Assembly: GCA_949361645.1 (NCBI GenBank)
Contig: OX442416.1
Location: forward strand, 3,525,629-3,589,628
Reading direction: 5' to 3'
Source of the DNA: Spongilla lacustris
Taxonomy: Eukaryota > Porifera > Demospongiae > Spongillida > Spongillidae
DNA: 64,000 nt
Shown: positions 1 to 10,638 of the stretch, piece by piece
How positions within the stretch are numbered: the first letter of the stretch is position 1
How the letters are laid out: each line of letters starts with the position of its first letter
Notes under the pieces: generated by a model
Told to the model about the DNA's origin: nothing
What the model saw: the letters and a program-made list of their open reading frames with translations, nothing else
The model's database searches: none
Made by a program: the position numbers and the translations under genes

Positions 1-456
1 CTTTTTAGCTGCTTTTGCATATAGCATGAGTAATGACCAAACAAGGCAAAGGGATATCTATTTATCTCTAAAAGTATCGTCAAAAAGTGACATAATGAGA
101 GCGTAAAATAATTTTGTGCTTTCATAAAATCCTGGCTAATCAATGCACAAACACATCAGCACATACCTGGCATAGAGATGCATGTACCACAATTACTACA
201 AACAAAAATAGCTCAACTACTTTGAAATTACACAGGATAATCCTAATTTTGCAGTAATCAATTAGTTCAGAAGTGAGTGTAATGAATGGCCCCCCAAATA
301 TAGTTGATAAATTGACCTGCATAAACCTAAATACTACGAATATTAATACAAATTTCATTCATTGGGGTTTGGATGCTCATTTTTCTATGTTGAGCCTCAA
401 GTACACAACCAAGGCATACCACTATTACAAAACTGATGAATCACCCTACAGGTGAA

Positions 457-504
457 AGTGTGTGTGTGTGTGTGTGTATGTGTGTGTGTGTATGTGTGTG
501 TGTG
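457..504. repeat. (TG)n microsatellite with TA interruptions
   Basis: A run of alternating TG with two TATG interruptions is visible directly. The rest of bases 1-933 is AT-rich; I see no exon with ankyrin signature or other convincing coding sequence there. Confidence 0.9.
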
Positions 505-933
505 CACCTGTCATTACACTGGTGTTGTCTCCTAAACTTTTCGAAATGTGTAGATACTTAATTTAACCATTGCATGCAATTTGGCAGATATTACTCATTT
601 GCAGTGTTGCAATACCTTGAATGAAAAACACATCATACTGTATGGCATTTTGAATTTAAAATGTCGCCATCAAGGATAAATGTATTCTTGCAGATGCTAT
701 TTGGATGTTACAAAGAAAGATGGCGCAAAATCCTCTTAATATATCTAACATCTTTGTAATAGCATGTACAGAATATTCATATGCATTTTTGTATTACATG
801 AAAGTATGTAGGTCTCTAGTAATGAATAGAATACAACAATTATGTATACACGGAGCTGAGAGTGCAGAACTATCTTGTACAACATGAAGACCGGTTTTCT
901 CAGTGTACTCTGTTACTCTGTAACATCACTTAC

Positions 934-1038
934 AGAAAGTGCAATATTGACATTAGCCCCTGCGTTCAGCAAGGTCTGTACAACATCCAGAAGAGGATTC
1001 ACGATTGCTTCTGCATATGGTGTCATGTAATCATTTTC
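934..1038 (-). CDS. ANK-repeat exon (35 codons, phase 0)
   Basis: This reads as one ankyrin repeat ending in a canonical LLNAGANVNIALS helix-loop. An acceptor (ttaccag) sits on the high-coordinate side and a gtaagtg donor on the low-coordinate side. The exon is exactly 35 codons, so both junctions are phase 0. The usual TPLHxA start is altered to MTPYAEA. It belongs to the donor class whose repeat ends NIA.. before gtaag, like the exons near 13.7 and 16.2 kb. It is the lowest-coordinate ANK exon seen, so the gene may continue off the left edge. Ankyrin repeats are protein-binding scaffolds; the partner cannot be inferred. Confidence 0.75.
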
Positions 1039-1848
1039 CTGGTAAGAAAATTTCATGATAGGCATTATGAAGCAAAAAAATAAATAATATCGAAACATTA
1101 AAATTAAGAAAAATGAATTAATACTTCATAGTATCTAATCAAAAACATATAGCTTTAGAGGATCCAAAAATTCTAAATTTCTCCTGAATTTAATAACTTG
1201 CCAAATTTATTAATAAATTCAAAACACTAAATCAAGATACTATGGCCCCTAAATCAAGTACATTGCAAATATACAATGATCTAGATTTTGATTTGAATAA
1301 CTTCTAAACGGAAGTAGAAAAATAAATACAATTGCTGCGTTTGCCACCATACAATGAATAGGGTCTTGACATTTGCATCAATATTAAGATTTTACAAATT
1401 TTACCAGCATGTCTTCTTTTGCTTTTAGATATGTTTACAACAATTACCTGTTTATGAAATGCTTGTGGCTAATTTATAAACAATTTACTTTGATTGAAAA
1501 ACACCCTATAAAATTAAATGCATTATAAATTCAATGGCTTGGATGTATTACAGATAGAAACGTACAATTGAGTCAAGCCAAGGGATACACCTATCATTCA
1601 ATGATGCAATCAGCCTCATGTGTGCAACTGTAGAAGTACTTTTTTTTTAACATGCTAAGTGTTGATCTAATCCTCACTTAACCACTATGATAAGCTTCAG
1701 ATATTAGAAATTCAAATATGTAAGACAGTGAGATTCAAATATTTGGCCAGGGACTTGTACATGTATATAATAATTATTATAATGGCTATTGTATTGCATG
1801 TTTAACACCAAAGAGTTAGGTAGAAGTATGGACCATAATTTTACCAAC

Positions 1849-1911
1849 CTTATACCATCTTTCCGTATTAATAAGCTTTTCACATGCTGCAGACAATGGA
1901 GTTGTACCATC
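1849..1911 (-). CDS. Shortened ANK exon
   Basis: After a cattacag acceptor the frame reads DGTTPLSAAC, a clear first half of an ankyrin repeat. It then loses the second helix and reaches an AAG|gttgg junction like those of other ANK exons here. It is 21 codons instead of about 33, so it is either a decayed cassette or a partial repeat. The frame is open. Confidence 0.5.
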
Positions 1912-2927
1912 CTGTAATGAATTCAAATGACACAAGTGTATGAAAAATCGTGTAGTATAAATTTCAAAACATTTAATGTTTATTTTACGCTGCATTTTCA
2001 ATACTTATTGTGCCATGTTTTGAAGCTCCATTTATCCCTCTTACTGGTATATATATATATAATTATATATGTATAATAATTATAATTATATATATATTAT
2101 TATATCCTATAGTTGTATATGCAATGGTACGAATTTATTCTTGATTTGTAAGCTGGTTTATTTTAATGAACAGTTGGCTGAAATGTGTACAGTTATAAGT
2201 TGTATATTTGCTTACACATTTTCACCAACCCATCCACACATCAAACTGCATCCTTAATATGCCCATTTGCTGCCATGCCTCTTGTGTTTTGAGATTTGCA
2301 TGTATGATGCAGAACACTGATTTGCCCCAATGATGATATAGATATAATATTATATATATATAATCATAATTATGTATATTATGTATATATATATAATATA
2401 TATTAAAGTGTACAGTTAAGGCTTACACCCTTTCCCCTCTTTATGTGTTTTCCAAATAAGTTAGAGTAACTGGTCGCTCGTGACTTTATGGCTTATACTG
2501 CGGTATGGCAATTGTCCATCCCCTATGCTTTCTGTGCCAATCAGATGGCAAAACGTACCGGCAAGGTTGGCTGTTCCAACTGTGTTGTCATGATGTAATG
2601 TAGCGAGCGGTGCATGTGTAATTACATTCAGTAGTCAAGTGATTTTTTTTCCTCCCTACCCACCGACCCCATTTTATTATACGTTTGCCCGAGAAACAAC
2701 TAATCAAGTTAGAAAGTATGAAATGTGAACATTTGATGTTTTCAATTAAAAGGACTTTGACTAAAATTTTTGACTAAATTTTTTAAATGTATCATGTACA
2801 TAAAAATTAAATTGCATCTTTTCTCCCTTTTGCAGATGCTTCCCGTTTTAATACTGGGCAGTAATTTATTCTATGTGCACATAAATTATTATCAATTATG
2901 GATTATCATGCTTAAAGACACACCCAC
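1912..2927. other. AT-rich intronic or intergenic DNA
   Basis: It contains two AT-dinucleotide stretches (about 2048-2105 and 2341-2405). I see no supported gene. It probably lies in an intron of the minus-strand ANK series. Confidence 0.6.
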
Positions 2928-3023
2928 CTCATTCGTTTCATTTGCGCTCACACCTGCAGTTAATAGCCTCTTCACTGCCACTACGTCTCCGTTTACTGCT
3001 GCAGTGCACAGCTTTATTGCAGC
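2928..3023 (-). CDS. First-type ANK exon (AAIKLCTAAVNGD...)
   Basis: This exon of 32 codons has an acceptor (catgcag) and a gtgggt donor, both phase 0. It is the paralogue of the exon at 24032-24127: AAIKLCTAAVNGDVVAVKRL here against AARKLVIAARDGDLDTVQIL there. In gene A that exon is the first ankyrin repeat after the acidic leader, so this copy marks the start of the repeat series of a duplicated gene. A truncated third copy lies at 6521-6581. Confidence 0.7.
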
Positions 3024-3258
3024 CTGCATGGGCGAGTCATTGCAGATTTACATGTATGAAGATTACACTGGTGCCATGTAATAAAAAGGCAGAAAGGGCT
3101 TTTCTGTGTTAGTTCAAGTTCATTGTGGTCATTTAGATAATCTATAATTATCTTACATGTACACATTAAAATGTGATCATTTATTAGAATATTGCAAATA
3201 TCCATAAGGTAGGAATTAAAAAACCTAAACATACTACACATCTTGTTAGACACCATTT

Positions 3259-3922
3259 CTTTGTTCTCTCCTACGTCTTTATCCTAAAGATTCATACCAA
3301 CTTAAAAGAGTGCACATGATTGCATGTATTGAACTTTCCTTTAAAATCGTGCACTTTGATATACGCATGGTGCCTACATCTCCTGACTTAGAGGCATAGT
3401 ATTAGAGTAGAAACGTTGTCCAGGACTCCTGGTATATAGTTTGTGTGCATGTGTGGGTGTTGTGTGTGAAAGTGTCGTGTTCACATGAATGAACAGTGAG
3501 GATACTTCAGCGCATGGAGGGTACAATTATATTAGACATGTGTAAAAGGTCTGATATTAAACAAAGATACTGTACTGCGCAGCAGATATGGGACAAAAGC
3601 TATAAATTAAAAAAATCATTTGAGTATAACACTTACAGCTTACTTACCTTTTCTTTGCTCTCTCCTACATCTTTATCCTAGAGGGGGGAAGGGGGGTTGT
3701 CACTACATCTCCTGACTTAGAGGCATAGTATTAGAGTAGAAACATTGTTCAGGAGTCCAGGTATGTAGTTTTGTGTGCATGTGTGAGTGTTGTGTGTGAG
3801 AGTGTCGTGTCCACATGAATGAACAATGAGGACACTTCAGTGCATGGAGGGTATAATTATATTAGACATGTGTAAAACGTCTGATATTCAACAAAGATAC
3901 TGTACTGTGCAGGGGATATGGG
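3259..3922. repeat. Local tandem duplication (~340-bp unit)
   Basis: Segment 3259-3600 and segment 3649-3922 share long matching stretches, including the block beginning ATCTCCTGACTTAGAGGCAT and a later ATGGAGGGTACAATTATATT-like block. The second unit lacks an internal ~85-bp part and has a G-rich patch instead. A related single unit lies at about 6842-7245, as part of the larger duplication described at 6521-8066. No coding function is seen. Confidence 0.8.
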
Positions 3923-5003
3923 AAAAAAAATTCAAGTAATAGATTGAATAACAAAAAGAGAGCAAGGCAATTGTGTAATGATGAATTCATCTTATTTAGC
4001 AAACTGACTTATTGTTTCTTGATCAATTCAGGATTACTTGATTGGCACAAATGTAATCTAACTTTTTAAATTGGTACCTACTGATGCTATGTCTGAACCA
4101 ATTATATAGAATGTAGTTTGTATTATTGTTAAAAAATCCATTCATTATTTAATTCATTCCATGTAATTAATTACTTGATATTCATGTGTAATAGTACACT
4201 AATTTATTCAGTTTCACTTTTTGTTGTTGATAGAACAATATCTGTTTATAATTTCATTACTGACTTTTTTTCTCATCTACATGCGGTACTGTCCTGTGAT
4301 TTGTGTGCACAAAGAACTAGTGTGGTGAAGTTACCATTGATTGACCCTGATGCATGAATCAGCTGAATTGTTCAAAGTCGCCGGCTAATGTTTATGGCCG
4401 GTAAACCTACTGATAACATCTACACCTCACTTCGCATCGAGAGTTACGGCATTAACTCTCATATAGGATTTGTGCCGTATCATGGATATCATTAAAAAAC
4501 CGCGTCCCGCGTATAACTCACGAACCGAGAAACGGATAGTGTAGCTCTTTATTGCTATCGATCCACAATGGAAAGACGATCATTTTCATGTTTTGTTCAA
4601 GTCACTAGACCGTTTACTTTAAGAGAACAAAAAAGCTCGTAGTTCTCGTTCCCAGACCGTAATTTGTCCATAGTCGTCGTCGTCTTTATGGATGAGTGTA
4701 ACTCGAGATAGGAAAGGTTTTAAAGAGCGCCAGTTACACCAAAAATCGTAGAAAATTCTGACAATACATCTTCAGGTATCAGATATATAAATAAAGCATG
4801 TAACCAATATACGTAATTTGCAGCAGTTCTCGCGCGCCAAGATATCAGCTACGTAATATAGAGAGTTAGCTATATTAAAACCGTTTCCATGACAATGCTT
4901 CAGAATAGTGGACTGTGTATGATTGGCATGGAACAGGTGTGAGTTTCGTTTGTGTTTTTAGTTTTGCTCACCACTTTTAGCTAGCGAAGTTGTTTTTGTC
5001 AAA

Positions 5004-5321
5004 ATGCCTTTACGGCTACGAAAGAGGAAAGCTAAGCGACGAGAGGAATACCTCCTAAATCGAGACTATGAGTTAGAGTCCTCCCGAGTTCGGTACGATG
5101 CTGATGCTGAACAAAGGCGGGCGTCTGCTCGTGATATGTACAGAGCAAATCTGGACTCGAACCGAGCTTCTAAGAGGTGGCAACAGGAAAGGAATTCTGT
5201 TGCGGTGCGAGCTTCTAAGAAGCGACGTTATGAACTGAACTCAGACGAGAAACGAGCTTCTAAGAGGGAAAGCTTGGCGCGCGAGTTTCGAACTAATGGA
5301 ACAGCTGCAAATGTAACATAA
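5004..5321 (+). CDS. Basic repeat-rich protein of the Helitron-like element
   Basis: A 105-residue ORF starting MPLRLRKRKAKRREEY. It is very rich in Arg, Lys and Glu, and the motif RAS(K/R) recurs about every 15 residues (near residues 54, 70 and 86). No known fold is recognised. A homologue of the same length is kept open at 41945-42262, and both end in (A/T)NVT followed by TAA. Arg-rich tandem segments of this kind are seen at the N-termini of some Helitron-associated proteins in my recollection, but no helicase or Rep domain is present here. A role in nucleic-acid binding is possible and unproven. Confidence 0.5.
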   Translation: MPLRLRKRKAKRREEYLLNRDYELESSRVRYDADAEQRRASARDMYRANLDSNRASKRWQQERNSVAVRASKKRRYELNSDEKRASKRESLAREFRTNGTAANVT

Positions 5322-5455
5322 CTGTAAACATTGTGTTGCTAGGCAATAAACATGGGAATTACAACGGCTGGATTTTATCGTACAATCGTATTCAGTTACT
5401 TCTACATTGTACTACATGTATACCTGTATACTAGTAGTCACTTAAAAAAATGAAA

Positions 5456-5732
5456 CAAGATATAAAAAACATTCTCTCTGAGAAAGTTAGTGGTATATAG
5501 GATTTGGAGGCAATGGTGGTGTAAAAAGAAAGGGAACAAGGGATTCAGTGGAGATACAATGATTATTCCTATATTTAGCACTGTATAGAACGTCATTACA
5601 ATTATGTTGCTAAATATAGGAATAATTATTGTATCTCCACCGAATCCCTTGTTCCCTTTCTTTTTACACCACTATTGCCTTCAAATCCTATATACCACTA
5701 ACTTTCTCAGAGAGAATGTTTTTTATATCTTG
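5456..5732. repeat. Long 3' hairpin (MITE-like arms) of copy A
   Basis: The left arm begins AAGATATAAAAAACATTCTC and the right arm ends with its reverse complement. The arms are about 120 bp with a short loop near 5580-5615. Arms of the same family occur at 40486-40598 and 41680-41795, at 53337-53515, 56190-56325 and 59645-59935, and weakly at 6345-6415. In both Helitron-like copies an arm is in the same place after the ORF, so it is part of that element rather than a chance neighbour. Confidence 0.8.
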
Positions 5733-5801
5733 TGTCTTCAGTACTTGAATAATTTCCTCGTAACCATTTATCTCTGCAATATCCAGGGCTGATTTCCCCT
5801 C
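5733..5801 (-). pseudogene. Terminal-type ANK exon cut by the Helitron-like insertion
   Basis: It reads EGKSALDIAEINGYEEIIQV and then LKT before running into the end of the inserted element. The intact paralogue is at 7736-7810. Reading through adds about a dozen element-encoded residues before a stop in the hairpin arm, so the insertion supplies a new C-terminus if this copy is expressed. Confidence 0.7.
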
Positions 5802-6053
5802 CTGTTGTAAAGTACATATTCATACGGCAGCTCCATTTTAATCACGAGTACATTCAACAATACTGACTTATTAGTGGCAATACTAAAATGCACGTCGACT
5901 TGCATAAGAGTGCATGAAATCGAAGCAATAGAGTCATGCAAAATGCAGACCAATACTAATGATATTTACATGTACGCATGAATAAAAAAATAGTATAGTG
6001 GTTAAAATTTGAAATCCCCTACCCCTTGATGGAATGAAATGAACGTATACACC

Positions 6054-6118
6054 CAGGGCTGCAGCGATATATAGCGATATGTATATCTGATACTTGTATC
6101 AGATATACATATCGCTGG
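6054..6118. mobile_element. Small palindromic hAT-type MITE remnant
   Basis: It begins CAGGGCTGCAGCGATA, the same end as the element at 8067-8138, and contains a strong hairpin whose halves GCGATATGTATATCTGATAC and its complement enclose TTG (6073-6117). The two copies sit at equivalent positions of the duplicated ANK segments, so insertion predates the duplication. Confidence 0.6.
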
Positions 6119-6150
6119 AGGTGTGGTTCGATGGAAACGTTGTGACATAC

Positions 6151-6258
6151 CTCTGTCATGAGATTAGCTGTTAGATCACGGATCTCATTAAATAGATGGA
6201 AAGCCACCCAGTGGACAAGAGAGAGCGTGTTCAACTGTGAATTAAAGACTTTCGACAT
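6151..6258 (-). CDS. Possible first coding exon, unknown
   Basis: From an ATG at 6258 an open stretch of 36 codons (MSKVFNSQLNTLSLVHWVAF...) reaches a strong GAG|gtatgt donor in phase 0. It is not an ankyrin repeat and I do not recognise it. It lies in the short segment unique to the region between the two duplicated ANK blocks. It may be a leader exon of the next ANK gene downstream on the minus strand, or chance. Confidence 0.25.
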
Positions 6259-6979
6259 GTGCAGGTGGAGGGAATGTTAGATGGACATTTTACTCCGAAG
6301 TAAATTGTCCCCCGACAGAGTAAGTGGTCCGTCATATATATACAAGTAAATCAAAAACTTCTATATCGAGAAAGTGATATGTAGGATTGGTGGTGCAAAA
6401 AGCAAGGAAACAAGGTACAGTATGTTAAAGTGAGGTTTGGTAGGATCCTACAACTCACAGTCCTGAATTTGCATACGAAGAAGCCTATTTGCAAATATAG
6501 GACTGTTACATAGTCGTAGAATAGCCTCTTCACTGCCGCTACGTCTCCGTTTAATGTTGCAGTGCACAGCTTTATTGCAGCCTGGGCGAGTCATTGCAGA
6601 TTTACATGTATGAAAATTACACTTGTGCCATGTAATAAAAAGGCAGAAAGCTAAGGGCTTTTCTGTTTTAGTTCAAGTTCATTGTGGCCTTTTAGATAAT
6701 CTATTATTTTTTAACTATGTTTTTATATACCCTTACTTACACATTAAAATGTGATTATTAGAATATTGCAAATATCCATAAGGTAGAAAGTAGGATATTA
6801 CAAAGCCTAAATATACTACACATACTTGTTAGACACTTACCATTTCTTTGCTCTCTCCTATGTCTTTACCCTAAGGATTAATTATGCAGTCATATCAACT
6901 TAAGAGTGCACATGATTGCATGTATTGAACTTTCTTTTAAAATAGTGCACTTTGAAATATGCATGGTGCCTGTGTGTAT

Positions 6980-6980
<1 letters not shown>

Positions 6981-7011
<31 letters not shown>
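6981..7011. repeat. Poly-G tract (31 G)
   Basis: An uninterrupted G run lies inside the duplicated unit, where the first copy has only a short G-rich patch (about 3681-3697). The length is probably unstable and may be affected by assembly. Confidence 0.85.
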
Positions 7012-7012
<1 letters not shown>

Positions 7013-7711
7013 GGGAGTGGTTGTCACTACATCTCCTGACTTAAAGGCATAGTATTAGAGTAGAAACATTATTGTCCAGGACTCCAGGTATGTAGTTTTG
7101 TAAGTGTTGTGTGTGAGTGTCGTGTCCACATGAATGAACAGTGAGTATACTTCAGTGCATGGAGGGTACAATTACATGTATATTAGATATGTGTAAAACG
7201 TCTGCATGATATTAAACAAAAATACTGTACTGTGCAGGGGATACGGGAAAAATAAAAATATATTCAAGTAAAACTGGTTTAGATATAGATTAAATAATAA
7301 AAAGAGAGCAAGGCAATTAATGAAATTAATGAAATTATCTTATTAAGCAAACTGACTTATTGTTTCTTGATCATATCATGATTACTTGATTGGCACTAAT
7401 GTAATCTTTCTTTTTAAATTGGTACGTACGTGTGAACCAATTTTATATAATGAAGTTTCTATATTTTGTATTACTGTTAAATAATCCATTCATTATTTAT
7501 TTAATTCAATTCATTACATGTAATTAATTACTTGATATTTATGTATATAGTACACTAATTTATTCAGGTTCACTTTTTGTTGTTGATAGAGCAATATCTG
7601 TGTATATATTCATTTCTGATTTTATTTCTCATAATGCGGTGAAGTTACCATTGATTGAAACTGATGCATGTGCTCACTAAAATCAGCTTTAAGTTAATGT
7701 TTATGATTTAC

Positions 7712-7810
7712 CTACTGATAACATTTACACCTCACTTTGCATGTCTTCAGTACTTGAATAATTTCCTCGTAACCTTTTTCCTCTGCAATATCCAGGGCTG
7801 ATTTCCCCTC
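7712..7810 (-). CDS. Terminal-type ANK exon (EGKSALDIAEEKGYEEII...)
   Basis: An acceptor (ccaacag) is followed by 25 codons forming a C-terminal ankyrin half-repeat ending QVLKTCK. Two readings are possible. At 7736 the text AAA|GTGAGG makes a phase-0 donor that could splice onward, or the frame continues eight more codons (VRCKCYQ) to TAG at 7712-7714. The sequence just after the possible donor matches the start of gene A intron 1 (25127 downwards), so this exon appears fused to the remains of a leader exon by the duplication. It is the best candidate for the last exon of gene A. Confidence 0.6.
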   Translation of the reverse strand, partial: EGKSALDIAEEKGYEEIIQVLKTCKVRCKCYQ

Positions 7811-8066
7811 CTGTTGGTTAAGTACATATTCATACGGCAGCTCCATTAATCACGAGTACATTCAACAATACTGACTTATTAGTGGCGCTACTAAAATGTC
7901 TTAAGAATGTATGAAGTCGAATCAAAAGAGTCATGTACAATGCAGATACATGTTGTAGCACCACAATCGGGACTAGACTGACACTGATGATGTTTACGCA
8001 TGAATAATAAATTAGTATAGTGGTTAAAGTTTGAAACCTTGATGGAATGAAATGAAAGTATACAGC

Positions 8067-8138
8067 CAGGGCTGCAGCGATACATCGTCTTATCTATACA
8101 TCTGATACATGTATATGTGATATATCGCTGCAGCCCTG
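8067..8138. mobile_element. 72-bp palindromic hAT-type MITE
   Basis: Both ends carry CAGGGCTGCAGCGATA in inverted orientation and nearly the whole element is self-complementary. CAGGG ends are typical of hAT-derived MITEs. No clean 8-bp duplication is visible. Confidence 0.7.
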
Positions 8139-8309
8139 ATATAGCATTGCATGCTACAAAAGAAGTCAACTTTTTGACCAATGGACTGAGCTAGCTACAT
8201 TTAGCATGCATCAACTGTGTTATTGCACTACAACAAGCAATATTTAATCATTCAATCATATAATAATGATTCAATATACAGCGAGTTGTTTCTGCCATTC
8301 TCTCTTCAG

Positions 8310-8633
8310 CTGAGGAAGAAAAGTAAAAGAAATATTTCGAAGCAGCAGCTCTTCGCCGAGCATCATTCACATCTCTTGTTGTGTCAGTCAATGGAGTCCT
8401 GGGTCAAGAAACAATTTTTTCAAACATCTTGCTCAGAAACGTGCTCATACATGTGTAAGTGGGAAAAGTCAAACAGTGAGGTATTTGGATGGATGAGAGC
8501 ACGACTGTCTTTTGCAATCCTTAGAGCAACAAACCTTTGTCTGAAGGGCTCCCGCACCAATTGGAGGAGTGCATTTGGAATGGACGATGGCACAGGGTTG
8601 CCTAGTATCTTTGCCAGAACGACATGCTTTTAA
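8310..8633 (+). CDS. Terminal-exon-like ORF, unknown, possibly transposon-derived
   Basis: A pyrimidine-rich acceptor (tctctcttcag) precedes an open frame of 107 codons to TAA. It begins with a Lys-rich stretch (LRKKSKRN). Near its middle is WMRARLSFAILRATNLCL followed by KGSRTNWRSA. I have seen similar motifs near the C-termini of repeated genes in sponge and cnidarian genomes but cannot name the family. No upstream exon was found on the plus strand, so it may be a 5'-truncated transposon ORF. Confidence 0.35.
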   Translation: MRKKSKRNISKQQLFAEHHSHLLLCQSMESWVKKQFFQTSCSETCSYMCKWEKSNSEVFGWMRARLSFAILRATNLCLKGSRTNWRSAFGMDDGTGLPSIFARTTCF

Positions 8634-8865
8634 AAATAGTTTATGTCATTATCATTATTATCTAATTGTGTTTTATTGTATTGCCTTATATGCATCTTAT
8701 AGTGTACCTGTGTGTGTCTGTATTATTCTATGTATGTAGTATTATTGTTATTGAAAAATTACAATTAAAATTACACATATACACCACTTATATTATTATG
8801 ATTATTATTGTGTATTATGCAATAAACACAACGTAACTAATAATGGTAATACACTATTTAATTGG

Positions 8866-9540
8866 TGTCTTGAAAGGACATTGGACGGGACAGCAGAGCT
8901 CGAACATTTGCCCTCACCAGGGTCAAGTTGAGTCTCCCGTACAAATTGGAGGTAGCCTGGGACTTTGAGGTATTGTAGCATGTAGCCAAACAAGAAGCCA
9001 ATCGTGCCAGGTGCTGCCTAGCTTCAGTCCCCCAACACCCATAGCTCTCCACAGCTAGTGGGACACACTTCCACCCAAGCTCAGAGCATTTCACATCATT
9101 GGCATTATGCTTCCGCTGTTCTGCTGCCAAGGCTGCTGGCCCTGCCAACACACTCGCTTCAGTAAAGGTACTTGGGTTAAGCGGTGATGTGATGGTAATG
9201 TCAAAGGCAGCTGGCTTGCCTAACATCCAGTCAGGGACCAGAACATCAGCTATGTGTGTTAATCGGTGAGGTTACAGAGATGTCAAAGGCAGCTGCCTTG
9301 CCTGTTGCCCAGTTAGTCAAAAGAAGGTCAGCAGGATGGGTGTGACTATGATCGGCTGTGAGGTCATTGCCAGCTTCCACTTGGACGCCAAGATGGGCCT
9401 GGTGACGTGTTTCAGCCAGAACATCATGAAGGGTGTTGTATCACCCCCACGTATACAAGTGATGGCATGATGTCCAAGGGGGTCAAGGGCCTTGTCAGGG
9501 CAAAGAGCACACTGGGATCCCTGAGATTTGTCCATACCAA
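8866..9540 (-). pseudogene. R2-like non-LTR retroelement, endonuclease end (copy A)
   Basis: The high-coordinate part has a CCHC knuckle, C-x2-C then DPLGHHAITC. After a rearranged stretch near 9230-9330, where a short endonuclease segment appears twice, the restriction-like endonuclease motif GKPAAFDITITSPLNPSTF follows, then the C-terminal helix region ending LTLVRANVRALLSRP. In the R2 type this region nicks the target for target-primed reverse transcription. The copy is 5'-truncated and broken, and lies head-to-head with copy B. Confidence 0.75.
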
Positions 9541-9779
9541 GCCACCACTTTACTACAATCTTAAACTGCCTATAGTTTATTCTTATTCTTATTATTATTA
9601 TGATGTGATTCTATATATATGTACTATAGTAGTAGCTGTGGAAACCTATGTGTCTTCCCCCAAGCCTACAGTTTTGGCAGACATATAGAAGTTTATGTGT
9701 TGGTATCATGTGATCAGTTAATTTGATTAAAAAGTGTGCAACATGCTACAATATCACGGAAAGCCTACATTTAATATAA

Positions 9780-10638
9780 TTATAATTTCAGGAGATCTTT
9801 TGCTTCATTCTAGCTATAGTCAAAAGGATCTCTTGGCTAGGTTAGAAAACCACCAGTTTGATCAGCTGCTACTTCAATCGTCCCCTGCCAACCGTGCACG
9901 TTTGTTGTCTGTGTCCTCACGCCATGCTGCATCCTGGCTATCAGTCATTCCTTCAGTGGGTCTTAACCTTCACCTTATACCTGATGAGTTCCAGATCGCA
10001 TTGAAGTGGTGGCTTGGAATGGACACATCTTTGGGTTCTTGCTGTCCATACTGTCCTGAACACCAGCTAGACCCCTAGGACACCATGCAGTGACGTTTAA
10101 AGGAGGAGGGGATGTCGTTCTGCACCACAACAGCTTGAGGGATGTCTTTTCACAGTTCTGCCATCGAGCGTGTTTGGCGGGACAGCTTGAAGTAGGTTGT
10201 GGCTTAGGGGCAGATAAAAGACACAGTCGTCCAGCTGATATTCTTGTGCAGAACTGGATAATCGGCAAACCAGCAGCTTTTGACCTAACTGTAACCTCAC
10301 TGCTTAATCTCACTACTTTAACTGAAGCGGGAGTTGCAAGAGGGCCAGCAGCTATGGCAGCTGAAGTTCAGAAGCTTGATGTTAATGATTGTAAGTGTGC
10401 AGAGCTTGGATGGGTTGCTATACCCTTAGCAGTTGAGACTTATGGTTGCTGGGGTGCAGAAGCCCAGTCCACCATTTCTCGGCTAGCATCTCGTCTGGCC
10501 ATCCAGTTGCAGTGTAGCAAATCCAAGGCCATCACTACCATCGACCAACGTCTCAATCTAACACTGGTGAGACTCAGAGCAAATGCTCGAGCTATACTTT
10601 CACGTTCAGGCTTTTTCAGGTCTGAGGGTGGAGTTTAA
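9780..10638 (+). pseudogene. R2-like non-LTR retroelement, endonuclease end (copy B)
   Basis: The frame starts within the thumb/linker after reverse transcriptase (SSRHAASWLSVIPSVGLNLH), reaches the CCHC knuckle CPYCPEHQLDP, then shifts frame at about 10076 and continues as a 182-codon ORF (10090-10638). This second part holds SRPADILVQNW..GKPAAFDLTVTS, the PD-(D/E)XK-like catalytic stretch, and the C-terminal tail. One indel is the only visible break in this portion. The 5' half of the element is missing. Confidence 0.8.

Larger units (their letters stand above)
4437..5732 (+). mobile_element. Helitron-like element, copy A
   Basis: The borders can be read because the uninterrupted paralogous site exists at 7734-7745: removing 4437-5732 restores the ANK exon text CACTT(c/t)GCA|TGTCTTCAG with no target duplication. 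The element therefore lies between a host A and T, begins TCGAGAG with an adjacent hairpin (GAGAGTTA..TAACTCTC, 4439-4460), and ends ATATCTTG before host T. A-T insertion without duplication and a TC start are Helitron traits; the end is CTTG rather than the canonical CTRR, so the class is inferred. It carries a 105-codon ORF and a long 3' hairpin. A second copy lies inverted at 40486-42793. Confidence 0.65.
6521..8066 (-). repeat. Second copy of duplicated ANK-gene segment
   Basis: This block repeats 2962-4436 joined to 5733-6053, in the same order and strand: truncated first-type ANK exon, a long intron with the ACATCTCCTGACTTA block, then the terminal-type exon. The two units were tandem before the Helitron-like element entered the first. 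The truncated exon here is 6521-6581 (AAIKLCTATLNGDVAAVKRL), which lacks its 3' third. Confidence 0.8.
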
